A DNA stretch of 64,000 nucleotides from Dyadobacter beijingensis DSM 21582 (GTDB taxonomy: Bacteria > Bacteroidota > Bacteroidia > Cytophagales > Spirosomataceae), in assembly GCF_000382205.1 (NCBI RefSeq), contig NZ_KB907794.1, positions 62,001-126,000 on the forward strand. The letters run 5' to 3'. The translations under genes and the position numbers were made by a program. The notes under the pieces are model-generated. The model saw only the letters and a list, made by a program, of their open reading frames with translations. It was not told where the DNA came from and ran no database searches. Shown piece after piece: positions 1 through 8,852 of the stretch. Positions within the stretch are counted from its first letter, which is position 1, and every line of letters begins with the position of its first letter.

Positions 1-345
1 TTTATTTCGGTTGAAAACCTGCAATTCTTCCACTTCCTGCCAGGTCATATCGGCGATTTTACCGGTACCGTTCGTTGTGCGATCCACTTTGGCGTCATGC
101 ATCGCGACGAGGTGGCCATCTTTGGTGGTCCTCAGATCCACTTCCACATAGTCAGCGCCGCAGCTGATCGCCTCGCGTGTGGACGCGAGCGTGTTCTCGG
201 GCGCATTCACATGGTTACCCCGGTGCGCGATCACGACGGTCTTATGCTTGGAATGCGGTAATGCGGGATGTACAGAATGTTGGGCGAATGCCGCAGGGAC
301 TATGCCCGCAAGCAGGGGAAAGATTTTTGGAAGCAACAGTTTCAT
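1..345 (-). CDS. Glycerophosphodiester phosphodiesterase, 3' end outside window
   Basis: The first 115 codons of a GDPD-family protein, which would hydrolyse glycerophosphodiesters to glycerol 3-phosphate and an alcohol. The ATG at 343-345 is followed by a signal peptide (MKLLLPKIFPLLAG..., ending near AFAQ), so the enzyme is exported. The GDPD core follows: IAHRGNHVNAPENT with the catalytic HRG and the metal-ligand Glu, then VEVDLRTTKDG and the HD pair in VAMHDAKVDRT. The frame is open to the window edge, so the C-terminus is missing only because of the cut. It lies downstream of the PfkB kinase gene on the same strand but a terminator separates them. Family is clear; substrate is not. Confidence 0.9.
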   Translation of the reverse strand, partial: MKLLLPKIFPLLAGIVPAAFAQHSVHPALPHSKHKTVVIAHRGNHVNAPENTLASTREAISCGADYVEVDLRTTKDGHLVAMHDAKVDRTTNGTGKIADMTWQEVEELQVFNRNK

Positions 346-407
346 CACGAATTTCAGGTTATCAGCGGAGTTACCGTTTTTTCAAACAAAAAGGCCAATA
401 TGCCAAT

Positions 408-456
408 AAAAAAATGAGTCTACAAGTGAAAGTATGTCTTCAACTTATAGACTCAT
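408..456 (-). terminator. Rho-independent terminator of the PfkB kinase gene
   Basis: Inverted repeat of 14 bp (414-427 with 443-456, one mismatch) beginning ATGAGTCTA on both strands. On the minus strand the stem runs into a U-rich tail (A-rich on the plus strand at 408-414). It starts about 20 bp past the stop codon of the kinase gene. Confidence 0.8.
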
Positions 457-476
457 TGACTCTGAACTTTAAACTT

Positions 477-1394
477 TTATTGTATTTCGAAGCTCGACAA
501 ATTCACAAATTCCTGCACGCGGGAATTGATTTCTTCCTGCGAAAGGTTCACGAGGCGCTCAGTACCGAATTTCTCCACACAGAAGGAAGCCATCGCCGAA
601 CCGTAAATGATCGCGCGCTTCATGTTTTCGAAAGAAATATCGTCGGTAGCCGCAAGGTAGCCGATGAAACCGCCTGCGAATGTATCGCCGGCACCGGTCG
701 GATCGAACACTTCTTCGAGCGGCAATGCCGGCGCGAAGAAAATACGATCGTCCTGGAACAGCAATGCACCATGCTCGCCTTTTTTGATGATCAGCGTTTT
801 AGGGCCCATTGCCATGATTTTCTTCGCAGCCTTACGCAACGAATACTCACCTGAGAGCAGACGCGCTTCTTCATCATTGATAGTCAACAAATCGACGAGC
901 GCCAGAACGGATTTCAGATCGTCCAATGCGATATTCATCCACAGGTTCATCGTATCGAGCATGATCAGCTTCGGGCGTTTCGCGAGGCGCTCGATCACCA
1001 GTTTCTGGGTCGCAGGCACCGTGTTGCCCAGCATCAGGAATTCGGTACCCTGATAGGAATCCGGGATAATGGGGTCGAAATGCTCCATGACGTTCAACTC
1101 GGTAATCAGCGTGTCGCGGGTGTTCATATCCTCATGGTACTTACCCGACCAGAAGAACGTCTTGCCATCCTGAACGATCTCCAACCCATTGGTATTCACG
1201 CCATGTTCTTCGAGCAGGTCGATCATTTCTTTTGGAAAATCACCACCTACCACGGCAACGAGGTTGTTCTGTTTGGTAAAATAGGAAGCAGCTAGTGTGA
1301 TGTAAGTGGCTGCACCACCGATTATTTTGTCTGTTTTTCCAAACGGGGTTTCGAGCGCATCGAATGCAACAGACCCTACGGTAAGTAAACTCAT
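477..1394 (-). CDS. PfkB-family carbohydrate (sugar/nucleoside) kinase
   Basis: A 305-aa cytoplasmic kinase of the ribokinase/PfkB superfamily, which phosphorylates a sugar or nucleoside hydroxyl with ATP. The N-terminus has the family start (LLTVGSVAFDALE) and the substrate-side glycine motif GGAATYITLAAS near residues 27-38. The C-terminal signature DPTGAGDTFAGGF holds the catalytic Asp and the anion hole. Length is normal. It is transcribed alone, with a hairpin terminator just downstream, and diverges from the broken DUF5618 gene. Substrate (adenosine, ribose, other) cannot be read from the sequence. Confidence 0.88.
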   Translation of the reverse strand: MSLLTVGSVAFDALETPFGKTDKIIGGAATYITLAASYFTKQNNLVAVVGGDFPKEMIDLLEEHGVNTNGLEIVQDGKTFFWSGKYHEDMNTRDTLITELNVMEHFDPIIPDSYQGTEFLMLGNTVPATQKLVIERLAKRPKLIMLDTMNLWMNIALDDLKSVLALVDLLTINDEEARLLSGEYSLRKAAKKIMAMGPKTLIIKKGEHGALLFQDDRIFFAPALPLEEVFDPTGAGDTFAGGFIGYLAATDDISFENMKRAIIYGSAMASFCVEKFGTERLVNLSQEEINSRVQEFVNLSSFEIQ

Positions 1395-1538
1395 AAGTGA
1401 TTACTGTGTTGATTTTAAGTTAGTTTCAAACTGGATTTTAAATGCAAAAACGCTGCGAAGATAAACAAAACGCCCGAATAGCCTTCTCCCACCCGCTCAT
1501 TCTCAGCTACGCCTACAAATCAATGTTGGGTTATTTGC

Positions 1539-1546
1539 TATTTTTG
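1539..1546 (+). promoter_or_regulatory. Candidate -7 element for the DUF5618 gene
   Basis: TATTTTTG matches the Bacteroidota -7 consensus TAnnTTTG and lies 40 bp before the ATG at 1587. No good TTTG lies 19-21 bp upstream, so support is only partial. Confidence 0.35.
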
Positions 1547-1586
1547 TCTGAATCAAGTAAAAACACCACTCTAATCACATACTATC

Positions 1587-1972
1587 ATGGAAGGAATCTC
1601 AGAAGCAAGACGCCACATCGACAATGCAAAGGATTTTCTCAGCAACAATGCAAGGAAGCAGGATGGACTCTATCAGGATAGAAAGTACGTTAAGATTGCA
1701 GGACATGCAGCCTATACAGGTGTGTTGTTGGCGCTGAACGAGCTTTTAGGAGAAAAAACAAAAAGACCCCGAAGAGTGTTGAATGGTATCAGCATGCATT
1801 GAGCCGAATTGACAAGACGCTTTTATCAAACTTTACCGGCGCTTATGAAATCCTTCACCTGCATATGGGCTATCAGGGAATCCAAACTGCCGACACGGCT
1901 TCATTAGGTCTCAAAAAAGCCGAAAAAATCATCGACTGGGTCGAAACGCGGCTCGAAAAGAAAAATCAGTAA
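1587..1972 (+). pseudogene. DUF5618 family protein, interrupted by a frameshift
   Basis: Reading from the ATG at 1587 gives MEGISEARRHIDNAKDFL... through GEKTK, typical of DUF5618, then changes to unrelated residues and stops at 1801. Moving to the -1 frame at about 1760 restores the rest: KKTPKSVEWYQHALSRIDK, then YEILHLHMGYQGIQ and a final helix, ending with TAA at 1970-1972. Joined, the protein would be about 128 aa, the usual family size and helical throughout. The break lies in two A-runs (1753-1758 and 1760-1764), so one lost A, or a sequencing error, explains it. Function of the family is not known to me. Lower G+C than its neighbours. Confidence 0.75.
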
Positions 1973-1993
1973 TCAAGAAAGTACAACATATAA

Positions 1994-3496
1994 ATGACCG
2001 CACAAACTTTCCAGCCACTTAAAATATTCAATACGCTTACCCGTAAAAAGGATGTTTTCGTTCCCATTGCGCCTCCCTACGTCGGCATGTATGTGTGCGG
2101 GCCGACGGTCTATAACAATGTGCATTTGGGCAATATCCGCACGTTCCTTTCATTCGACATCCTGTTCCGATACCTGACGCACATCGGCTACAAGGTCCGC
2201 TACGTGCGCAACATCACCGACGTAGGCCACCTCGTGGGCGACGGCGACGAGGGCGAGGACAAAATCGGGAAAATGGCGAAGCTCCAGAAGCTGGAACCGA
2301 TGGAGATCGTGCAGCGCTACACCAATGATTTTCATGACGTTACGGCCGTGTTCAACCTGCTTTCGCCGAGCATCGAACCCACCGCCACCGGCCATTTGAT
2401 TGAGCAGATCGAAGCCGTGGAGTCCCTCATCGAAAAGGGTGTAGCATATGAATCGAACGGGTCCGTGTATTTCGATATTAATAAGTACCAGGCCGGGGGC
2501 AACGAATACGGCAAGCTCTCGGGCCGCATTATCGAGGATTTGCTCAATGAAACCCGCGACCTCGACGGCCAGGCCGAAAAGCGCAACCCGCTCGATTTCG
2601 CATTGTGGAAAAAAGCCAGCCCGGAGCACATTATGCAATGGGAATCGCCCTGGGGCAAAGGCTTCCCCGGCTGGCACCTCGAATGTACCTGCATGAGTGC
2701 CAAGTATTTGGGCAAACAGTTCGATATTCATGGCGGCGGTATGGATTTGAAATTCCCTCACCACGAATGCGAGATCGCGCAGGGCAAATCGCTCACCGGC
2801 GAAGAGCCCGTTCGCTACTGGATGCACACCAATATGCTGACCGTCAATGGCCAGAAAATGTCCAAGTCGCTTGGGAACTCGTTCCTGCCGGCTGAGCTGT
2901 TTTCCGGGAACCACGAGCTGCTCGAACAAGCGTACAGCCCGATGACCGTGCGGTTCTTCATGCTCCAAAGCCAGTACCGCAGCACGCTCGACTTCTCGAA
3001 CGACGCATTGAAAGCCGCTCACAAAGGCTACAAAAAACTCGCGAACGGCCTGCGCCTAGCGAAACTCCTGACGTACACGCACGAGGACGGCGTGAGTGCG
3101 GACGACGCAAAAAAAGCCGATATCGAAAAATCGATCGAAGGTTTTTACAATGCCATGAATGACGACCTGAACACGGCAGTAGCATTCGCCAACCTGTTCA
3201 ACATGCTGAAATACATTAACATGCTGAATACCGGCCAGCTAAAATCCGCCGCATTGGGCGAGGCCGTATTCACTTCGCTGAAAGAGCAGTTCGTCGTATT
3301 TTTCGAAGATGTCCTCGGCCTGAAAGAAGAACTCGCCGAAGGCCACGCCATTCTCGACGGCATGCTGAAACTGTACCGGGAATTTAAACTTTCCCAGAAC
3401 TACGAAAAAGTGGACGAAATCCGTTCTTATTTCAAAAATCAGGGGCTGGTGATCCGCGACACCAAGACGCGCATCGACTGGGCTTACGAGGAGTAA
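1994..3496 (+). CDS. cysS: Cysteine--tRNA ligase
   Basis: A 500-aa class I aminoacyl-tRNA synthetase that charges tRNA-Cys. Visible motifs: the zinc Cys in YVCGPTVYNNVHLGN (residues 33-47, Cys35) containing the HIGH equivalent HLGN, the GGGMDLKFPHHECEIAQ zinc and active-site segment, and the KMSKS loop at 288-292. The C-terminal anticodon-binding region (DALG and DHFQ type helices) is present and length is normal. It follows the broken DUF5618 gene by about 20 bp. Confidence 0.97.
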   Translation: MTAQTFQPLKIFNTLTRKKDVFVPIAPPYVGMYVCGPTVYNNVHLGNIRTFLSFDILFRYLTHIGYKVRYVRNITDVGHLVGDGDEGEDKIGKMAKLQKLEPMEIVQRYTNDFHDVTAVFNLLSPSIEPTATGHLIEQIEAVESLIEKGVAYESNGSVYFDINKYQAGGNEYGKLSGRIIEDLLNETRDLDGQAEKRNPLDFALWKKASPEHIMQWESPWGKGFPGWHLECTCMSAKYLGKQFDIHGGGMDLKFPHHECEIAQGKSLTGEEPVRYWMHTNMLTVNGQKMSKSLGNSFLPAELFSGNHELLEQAYSPMTVRFFMLQSQYRSTLDFSNDALKAAHKGYKKLANGLRLAKLLTYTHEDGVSADDAKKADIEKSIEGFYNAMNDDLNTAVAFANLFNMLKYINMLNTGQLKSAALGEAVFTSLKEQFVVFFEDVLGLKEELAEGHAILDGMLKLYREFKLSQNYEKVDEIRSYFKNQGLVIRDTKTRIDWAYEE

Positions 3497-3545
3497 ACAG
3501 GAAGCGGCGGAGGTCGTCGCGCTATCAACAATATTTAATTCAGAG

Positions 3546-4580
3546 ATGTCATTTCTTTCTAAGAGTTTGTTTTTGAAGAAATTACCGATACTTCTAGCCA
3601 TTGTCGCCGGTATTTACGGCTGCAAAAGCAACACCAGTTCCGAGCAAACCGCCGAACAAGCCCCGACGGCACTCGTGAAAAGCGCAGATTTTAATGCCGA
3701 CAGTGCATTTCAGTTTGTCCAAAAACAGGTCGATTTCGGGCCGCGCGTGCCGAATACCGCCCAGCATAAGGCTTGCGGCGACTACCTGGTCGCTACTTTG
3801 AAAAAATACGGCTGGCAGGTAGTGGAGCAGCCGTTTACCGCCACCACCTACGATGGTACGAAACTAAATGCCCGGAACATCATCGGAAGTTTCAATCCGC
3901 AGGCCAGCAAACGCATTCTGTTAGCATCGCACTGGGATTCCCGGCCATTTTCTGATCAGGATTCTCTGGTGAAAAACAAACCTGTACTCGCCGCCAATGA
4001 CGGTGCAAGCGGCGTGGGCGTGCTCCTTGAAATTGCACGCGTGCTTTCCAAAGAGGCCGCAAAGCCGGATATCGGCGTCGATATCATCTTTTTTGATGCG
4101 GAAGACTGGGGCTCCTCAGGTTCGGAAGATACCGGAATGGAATATGGCGGTTTCTGCCTCGGCTCACAGCATTGGGCGGCCAACAAGCATAACCCGAACT
4201 ATACGGCCTATTTCGGAGTATTGCTCGATATGGTAGGTGCAAAAGGCGCGACTTTCTTCAAGGAGGGCTATTCCGTTCAGTTAGCGGATGATACCGTGCG
4301 CCAGGTGTGGGCTACGGCCAGCCGCCTCGGTTACAGCAATTATTTCATCGACGAAACCGGCGGCGCCATTACCGACGACCACGTGCCCGTGAACAAGGTG
4401 GCCCGCATCCCGATGATCGACATTATCCATACCCACCAGCACAACCTCAACAAAACGTTCTTCGACCAGTGGCACACCACCCACGACACGATGGAAAACA
4501 TCGATCCGAAAACGTTAAAAGCGGTAGGACAGACGCTCATACAGGTGCTGTACCAGGAAGCAAAGGATCAGCCGCTGTGA
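3546..4580 (+). CDS. M28-family lipoprotein, glutaminyl-peptide cyclotransferase-like
   Basis: A 344-aa secreted lipoprotein. The N-terminus has a lipobox ending at Cys26 (AGIYGC), so it should be anchored in a membrane on the periplasmic side. The zinc-peptidase fold shows SHWDSRPF, AANDGASGVGVLLE (metal Asp) and FFDAEDWGSSGSED, followed late by a metal His in DIIHTHQHN. The EDWG variant and the overall pattern resemble bacterial glutaminyl cyclases, which turn N-terminal Gln into pyroglutamate, more than true aminopeptidases. It ends 4 bp before the convergent pbpC stop. Choice between cyclase and aminopeptidase is open. Confidence 0.85.
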   Translation: MSFLSKSLFLKKLPILLAIVAGIYGCKSNTSSEQTAEQAPTALVKSADFNADSAFQFVQKQVDFGPRVPNTAQHKACGDYLVATLKKYGWQVVEQPFTATTYDGTKLNARNIIGSFNPQASKRILLASHWDSRPFSDQDSLVKNKPVLAANDGASGVGVLLEIARVLSKEAAKPDIGVDIIFFDAEDWGSSGSEDTGMEYGGFCLGSQHWAANKHNPNYTAYFGVLLDMVGAKGATFFKEGYSVQLADDTVRQVWATASRLGYSNYFIDETGGAITDDHVPVNKVARIPMIDIIHTHQHNLNKTFFDQWHTTHDTMENIDPKTLKAVGQTLIQVLYQEAKDQPL

Positions 4581-4584
4581 TCCG

Positions 4585-6885
4585 CTACATCCGCTTCACC
4601 ACAATCCAAACGTCCGAATTCCGTCCCTTGTCATCGGAGCAGGATATTTTGACGCGTCCCAGCGGCGGACTGATGAAGACGCTTTCCTGCGGCGGCGATT
4701 TTTGGTGTAATTTATCATTGACATACCAATACACTTCCTGAACATCATTCGCCGCCTGGCACGCTAGCTGAATCTGCTGCGGCTCGTCCTTGCGGATATA
4801 GTATTCGCTGCCTTCGTTCGGGCTCACGATCAGCGGCGCGCCTTCGTGAAATACCCGTTCGCATTGCGGGTTATGCGGAGGGATTTTGGCATACGGCAGT
4901 TTTTGTAACTCATAAAATGCAATCAGTTCCGGTGCGAGATTCGGGTAAGCCCTCTTTTCAAAATCTTTTTCGGGAAGACAGTAGGTGCAATAGGACATTT
5001 TGCCCGCCGCATCCGTGAATACCCATCGCATATGCCGGCATTTGTGATAGCCCGACACGCCCACAATGTATTGCGCCGGCACCTCGTGATCACAAAATTC
5101 GGAAGGAATGTCGCCGCTCACGGGGCACACATTACGCAGTGCAATGTTAGCCGGAGATTGGTACCAGCCTTTGGGAGAGTTGTAGTCCAATGCATTGAAG
5201 ATCGAGAAGAGCAGCGGCGTGGCGGTATTGGCGCCGCTCAGCTCGGCTACGCCTTCTCCCGAAAAATTACCGACCCATACCCCGACTGTGTACCGGCGGT
5301 TATAACCAATGCTCCATGCGTCCCTTTTTCCATAAGAAGTGCCCGTTTTCCAGGCGATGCGGGGCAAATGGTAGGTATTGTCAAAATTGGTGGGCAAATC
5401 GGGCCGGGTGATTTGGGTTAAAATACTGGTAGTCAAGTAAGTTGCTTCCTGCGACAATATCGGTATTCCCTTTTTTACAACGGCATCCGCGCTGCTGAGC
5501 CTCAGGTTGCGTAGCTGCCCTTCGTTGGCAAATGCGGCAAAAAGCCGTGTCAATTCTTCCAGCGTCACGCCGCACCCGCCCAATATCATCGAAAGACCCA
5601 GGTCTTTGGCCTGCTTATCCACCGTTTTGAAACCCGCTTTCCGCAATTTGGCGATCAAGGCAGGGGTGCCGATGTCCTTCAAAACCTTCACGGCCGGGAT
5701 ATTCAGCGAATTGGCCAATGCAAACTCCGTCGTGACGGCCCCGTTGAAATGCCGGTCGAAATTCTCCGGTTCGTAGCCATTGAAATTCCCCGGCACGTCG
5801 TTCAGCACCGATTTCGGCGTGATAATGCCCGCGTCGAAAGCCGTTGCATAGAGTAGTGGTTTGAGAGTACTGCCCGGCGACCGCACGGCCCGTACCCCAT
5901 CCACCTGCCCCCCGTCGAACGGGTTGTTGAAGTCGGCAGAGCCTATGTAGGCCTCTACCTGCATCGTTTCGTTATTGATCACCAGCACGGCGGCATTATG
6001 GATGTTCATCAGCTGCCGCCGGTTGATGTAGTTCCGCACCTGCTCCTCGATCTGGCTTTGCGCTTGGAGATTAAGATAAGTACTGATCACCGGCTCGTCG
6101 GGAAACTGCTGTTTGAGGCGGATCGATACATGCGGGGCAAGCCGCGGCATCTGTCGGCGGCGGATATCCAATGGCTCCTCCAAAGCATCCCGGATCACAT
6201 TCGCATCGAACAATCCGTCCTCTTCGAACCGTTTGAGCCAGCTGTTCCTCGCCACGCGCAATGCGTCGTTACGCGTGCCCGGGCGCAGGCCCGAGGGACG
6301 GTTGGGCACGATGGTCAATGCGGTAATTTCGGCCAGGCTCAGCAGCTGCGGCGCTTTGCCGAAATAGAGCAGCGAAGCAGCCTTGATCCCCTCGATATTA
6401 CCGCCGTAAGGCACCAGATTGACATACAATTGCAGGATCTCCGCTTTGGAATAGTGCATTTCGAGCTGTGCGGCATGCCACATTTCTACCACTTTGTTCA
6501 GGTACGTGCGCGGCCTCGGGTCCATGAGGCGCACCACCTGCATGGTGATCGTCGAAGCACCCGACGTCCTTTTGCCCGAAAATACGTTGCGCACCGCCGC
6601 CCGCACCACCGCGAGCGGGTTCACGCCCGGATGATAATAGAAATACTGATCTTCCTTGTAAATGAGCGTTTTGCGCAGCAGCGGCGTGATTTCGTTCACA
6701 TGCGAATAGAGGCGCCATTTGTCTTCTTTACTCAAAAATGCATGGATTACGCGGCCTTTCGAGTCAGTGATTTGCGTGGCGTAACGGATTGCCGGGCGGA
6801 AGGGGAAGGCGAAGTCAAGTACCCAAATCAGGAGCAGGAAGCATAACAATGCCAGTAACCCTTTTTTGACCCTGCTGTTTTTCAT
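4585..6885 (-). CDS. pbpC: Penicillin-binding protein 1C
   Basis: Bifunctional peptidoglycan glycosyltransferase/transpeptidase, about 766 aa. One N-terminal membrane segment (LLALLCFLLLIWVLDFAF) anchors it. The GT51 domain carries the catalytic Glu in YKEDQYFYYHPGVNP and the usual GASTITMQ motif. The transpeptidase has S-T-L-K in RSPGSTLKP, then SLN, then the KTG triad in WKTGTSYGKRDAW. The C-terminal 100 residues form the PBP1C-type beta domain. A longer frame can start at a TTG at 6906, but that codon lies inside the -7 promoter element, so the ATG at 6883-6885 is chosen. The alpha-2-macroglobulin gene often next to pbpC is not here. Confidence 0.95.
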   Translation of the reverse strand: MKNSRVKKGLLALLCFLLLIWVLDFAFPFRPAIRYATQITDSKGRVIHAFLSKEDKWRLYSHVNEITPLLRKTLIYKEDQYFYYHPGVNPLAVVRAAVRNVFSGKRTSGASTITMQVVRLMDPRPRTYLNKVVEMWHAAQLEMHYSKAEILQLYVNLVPYGGNIEGIKAASLLYFGKAPQLLSLAEITALTIVPNRPSGLRPGTRNDALRVARNSWLKRFEEDGLFDANVIRDALEEPLDIRRRQMPRLAPHVSIRLKQQFPDEPVISTYLNLQAQSQIEEQVRNYINRRQLMNIHNAAVLVINNETMQVEAYIGSADFNNPFDGGQVDGVRAVRSPGSTLKPLLYATAFDAGIITPKSVLNDVPGNFNGYEPENFDRHFNGAVTTEFALANSLNIPAVKVLKDIGTPALIAKLRKAGFKTVDKQAKDLGLSMILGGCGVTLEELTRLFAAFANEGQLRNLRLSSADAVVKKGIPILSQEATYLTTSILTQITRPDLPTNFDNTYHLPRIAWKTGTSYGKRDAWSIGYNRRYTVGVWVGNFSGEGVAELSGANTATPLLFSIFNALDYNSPKGWYQSPANIALRNVCPVSGDIPSEFCDHEVPAQYIVGVSGYHKCRHMRWVFTDAAGKMSYCTYCLPEKDFEKRAYPNLAPELIAFYELQKLPYAKIPPHNPQCERVFHEGAPLIVSPNEGSEYYIRKDEPQQIQLACQAANDVQEVYWYVNDKLHQKSPPQESVFISPPLGRVKISCSDDKGRNSDVWIVVKRM

Positions 6886-6903
6886 GTGAGATGTTCTGAA
6901 CCG

Positions 6904-6911
6904 CAAATATA
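6904..6911 (-). promoter_or_regulatory. -7 promoter element of pbpC
   Basis: On the minus strand TATATTTG followed by C matches TAnnTTTG. It lies 19 bp before the chosen pbpC ATG and overlaps the alternative TTG start, which argues against that start. A -33 TTTG is not evident. Confidence 0.5.
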
Positions 6912-6986
6912 TGGATAGGCAACGGTGCGACAGGGATTTACAATGCCCCGTTCAATAAAATTGGCCGGCCGTTTGTGCTGCTCGGT

Positions 6987-6994
6987 TAATTTTG
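6987..6994 (+). promoter_or_regulatory. Candidate -7 element of glpK
   Basis: TAATTTTG followed by C fits TAnnTTTG, 46 bp before the glpK ATG. The nearest TTG upstream is at 23 bp spacing, longer than usual. Confidence 0.35.
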
Positions 6995-7040
6995 CCTATT
7001 TACTTGCTTTACTACAAATAAAATCAATCATAATACTATT

Positions 7041-8540
7041 ATGTCCAAATACATTGCCGCCATTGACCAGGGTACCACCAGCACACGCTGCATACTTTTC
7101 AACCAACAGGGGAATATTGTTTCGGTAGGACAAAAAGAGCACGAACAGATTTACCCACACCCCGGCTGGGTGGAGCATAACCCGACCGAAATCTGGAAAA
7201 ATACGCTGGAAGTGATCGCCCTGGCGCGGATCAATGTATCGGCACATGCGCAGGATATTGCCGCGGTAGGCATTACCAACCAGCGCGAAACGACAGTCGT
7301 CTGGAACAAGCGCACCGGCAAGCCGTATTACAATGCATTGGTTTGGCAGGATACCCGCACCACCGACCTCGTTGCGAAGTATGAAAAAGAAGGCGGCCTG
7401 AACCAGTTCCGCGACATTACCGGTCTGCCCGTTTCGACCTATTTCAGCGGTTTGAAACTCAAATGGCTCCTCGATAACGTAGCAGGTATCCGCGAAGACG
7501 CAGAGAAAGGCGAGGCGATTTTCGGAAACATCGATACCTTCCTGATCTGGCATCTCACGGGCGGCACGCACGGCGGCATTCACGTGACGGATGTGACCAA
7601 TGCCAGCCGCACCCAGCTCATGAACCTGCGCACATTGCAATGGGACCCATCGATGCTGGCGGCCTACAATATCCCTGAAATTATGCTCCCTGCCATCAAA
7701 AGCAGCAGCGAAATATATGGCTATGCTACCCATGAAGTGCTTCCCGGCGTGCCCGTGGCGGGCGACCTGGGCGACCAGCACGCGGCATTGGTAGGCCAAA
7801 CCTGCTTTGAACCCGGCATGGCCAAAAACACATATGGTACCGGCTGTTTCCTCGTAATGAACACGGGTACAGAGCTGAAAACCTCCGAAAACGGCCTGCT
7901 GACGACCATTTCCTACAAATTCGGCGACCAGCCGGTGCAATATGCGTTGGAAGGGAGCGTGGCCGTGACCGGTGCGCTCGTGCAATGGCTCCGCGACAAC
8001 CTCGGCCTGATACAGAACAGCAGCGACATCGAGCCTTTGGCCGCGACGGTCGAAGACAATGGCGGGGCGTATTTTGTACCAGCATTCTCAGGCCTGTATG
8101 CCCCCTACTGGCGCAACGACGCCCGCGGCGTGGTAGCGGGCCTTACACGCTATGTGAACAAAGGGCACATTGCCCGTGCCGTACTGGAAGCCACAGCTTA
8201 CCAGACCGCCGATGTGGTGAAAGCCATGGAGCAGGATTCCGGCATCGAGCTCGCCAGCTTGCGTGTCGACGGCGGGATGGTACATAACCAGCTATTAATG
8301 CAGTTCCAATCCGACATTCTCAACACGCAGGTAGTTTCCCCGGCCGTGGCCGAAACCACCGCATTGGGCGCGGCCTACGCCGCCGGACTGGCAGTGGGCT
8401 ACTGGAAAAGCACCGATGATCTGAAGAAAAACTGGGCCATCGCCCATACGTGGAACCCCGATATGCCCGACGAAAAGCGGGATACCTATTACAAAGGCTG
8501 GAAGAAAGCGGTTACCAAATCGTACGATTGGATTGATTAG
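7041..8540 (+). CDS. glpK: Glycerol kinase
   Basis: A 499-aa FGGY-family kinase that converts glycerol to glycerol 3-phosphate with ATP. The start AAIDQGTTSTRCILFN is the phosphate-1 motif, VWQDTRT and the GLPVSTYFSGLKLKWLLDN segment are characteristic of GlpK, and the C-terminal signature SLRVDGGMVHNQLLMQFQ follows. Length matches typical GlpK. It stands alone: no glpF or glpD nearby. Directly behind its stop begins the first decamer repeat array. Confidence 0.97.
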   Translation: MSKYIAAIDQGTTSTRCILFNQQGNIVSVGQKEHEQIYPHPGWVEHNPTEIWKNTLEVIALARINVSAHAQDIAAVGITNQRETTVVWNKRTGKPYYNALVWQDTRTTDLVAKYEKEGGLNQFRDITGLPVSTYFSGLKLKWLLDNVAGIREDAEKGEAIFGNIDTFLIWHLTGGTHGGIHVTDVTNASRTQLMNLRTLQWDPSMLAAYNIPEIMLPAIKSSSEIYGYATHEVLPGVPVAGDLGDQHAALVGQTCFEPGMAKNTYGTGCFLVMNTGTELKTSENGLLTTISYKFGDQPVQYALEGSVAVTGALVQWLRDNLGLIQNSSDIEPLAATVEDNGGAYFVPAFSGLYAPYWRNDARGVVAGLTRYVNKGHIARAVLEATAYQTADVVKAMEQDSGIELASLRVDGGMVHNQLLMQFQSDILNTQVVSPAVAETTALGAAYAAGLAVGYWKSTDDLKKNWAIAHTWNPDMPDEKRDTYYKGWKKAVTKSYDWID

Positions 8541-8550
8541 TGACGCCTTT

Positions 8551-8762
8551 CGTTATGGTCGGGTGTGGTCATTAGTAGTCAGGATTGGTCAGGTATTGTC
8601 ATTTATAGTCATAGTAGAAGAAAATCGCACTGGCGATCATACACCTGACCACAAATGACTACCCTTGACCAACCCTGACCACCCCTGACCAAAAATGACT
8701 ACCCTTGACCAAACCAGACCACCCCTGACCAAAAATGACAATACCTGACTACACCTGACATC
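8551..8762. repeat. Decamer array 1: opposed arms of TGACNA units
   Basis: Eleven bp after the glpK stop begins a left arm of six 10-bp units (8551-8610) containing TNGTC, then a 30-bp spacer, then a right arm of twelve units (8641-8762) containing TGACNA (variants TGACCA, TGACTA, TGACAA, once AGACCA). All units keep an exact 10-bp step, and the spacer is itself three steps long. The arms are reverse complements: 8588-8604 and 8733-8749 pair perfectly over 17 bp. Two 40-bp blocks in the right arm (8651-8690, 8691-8730) differ at only 3 positions, a sign of tandem duplication. Function unknown. Confidence 0.9.
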
Positions 8763-8795
8763 CTTTTTTATAATCTTTATAAACAAGCCCATTCC

Positions 8796-8826
8796 TTGTG
8801 CCGTCACGCCGTTCACCTTAACTTCG
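8796..8826 (+). promoter_or_regulatory. Candidate promoter of the exonuclease gene
   Basis: TTG at 8796-8798, 20 bp spacer, then TAACTTCG at 8819-8826, one base from TAnnTTTG. It lies just past decamer array 1 and 27 bp before the ATG. Confidence 0.45.
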
Positions 8827-8852
8827 CGGTGCCAAATCAACCTGAGTAACCC

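Noticed and set aside
1753..1766. Programmed -1 frameshifting in DUF5618
   Set aside because: The A-run is not in the X-XXY-YYZ register, no stimulatory stem is obvious and DUF5618 is normally an uninterrupted gene. An indel or read error is simpler.
2150..3022. 290-aa minus-strand open frame over cysS
   Set aside because: Antisense shadow. CysS has complete motifs and usual length on the plus strand.
8551..8762. Decamer array as a CRISPR
   Set aside because: Units are 10 bp with variable 4-bp interiors, too short for repeats plus spacers, and the two arms are in opposite orientations. No cas gene is near.
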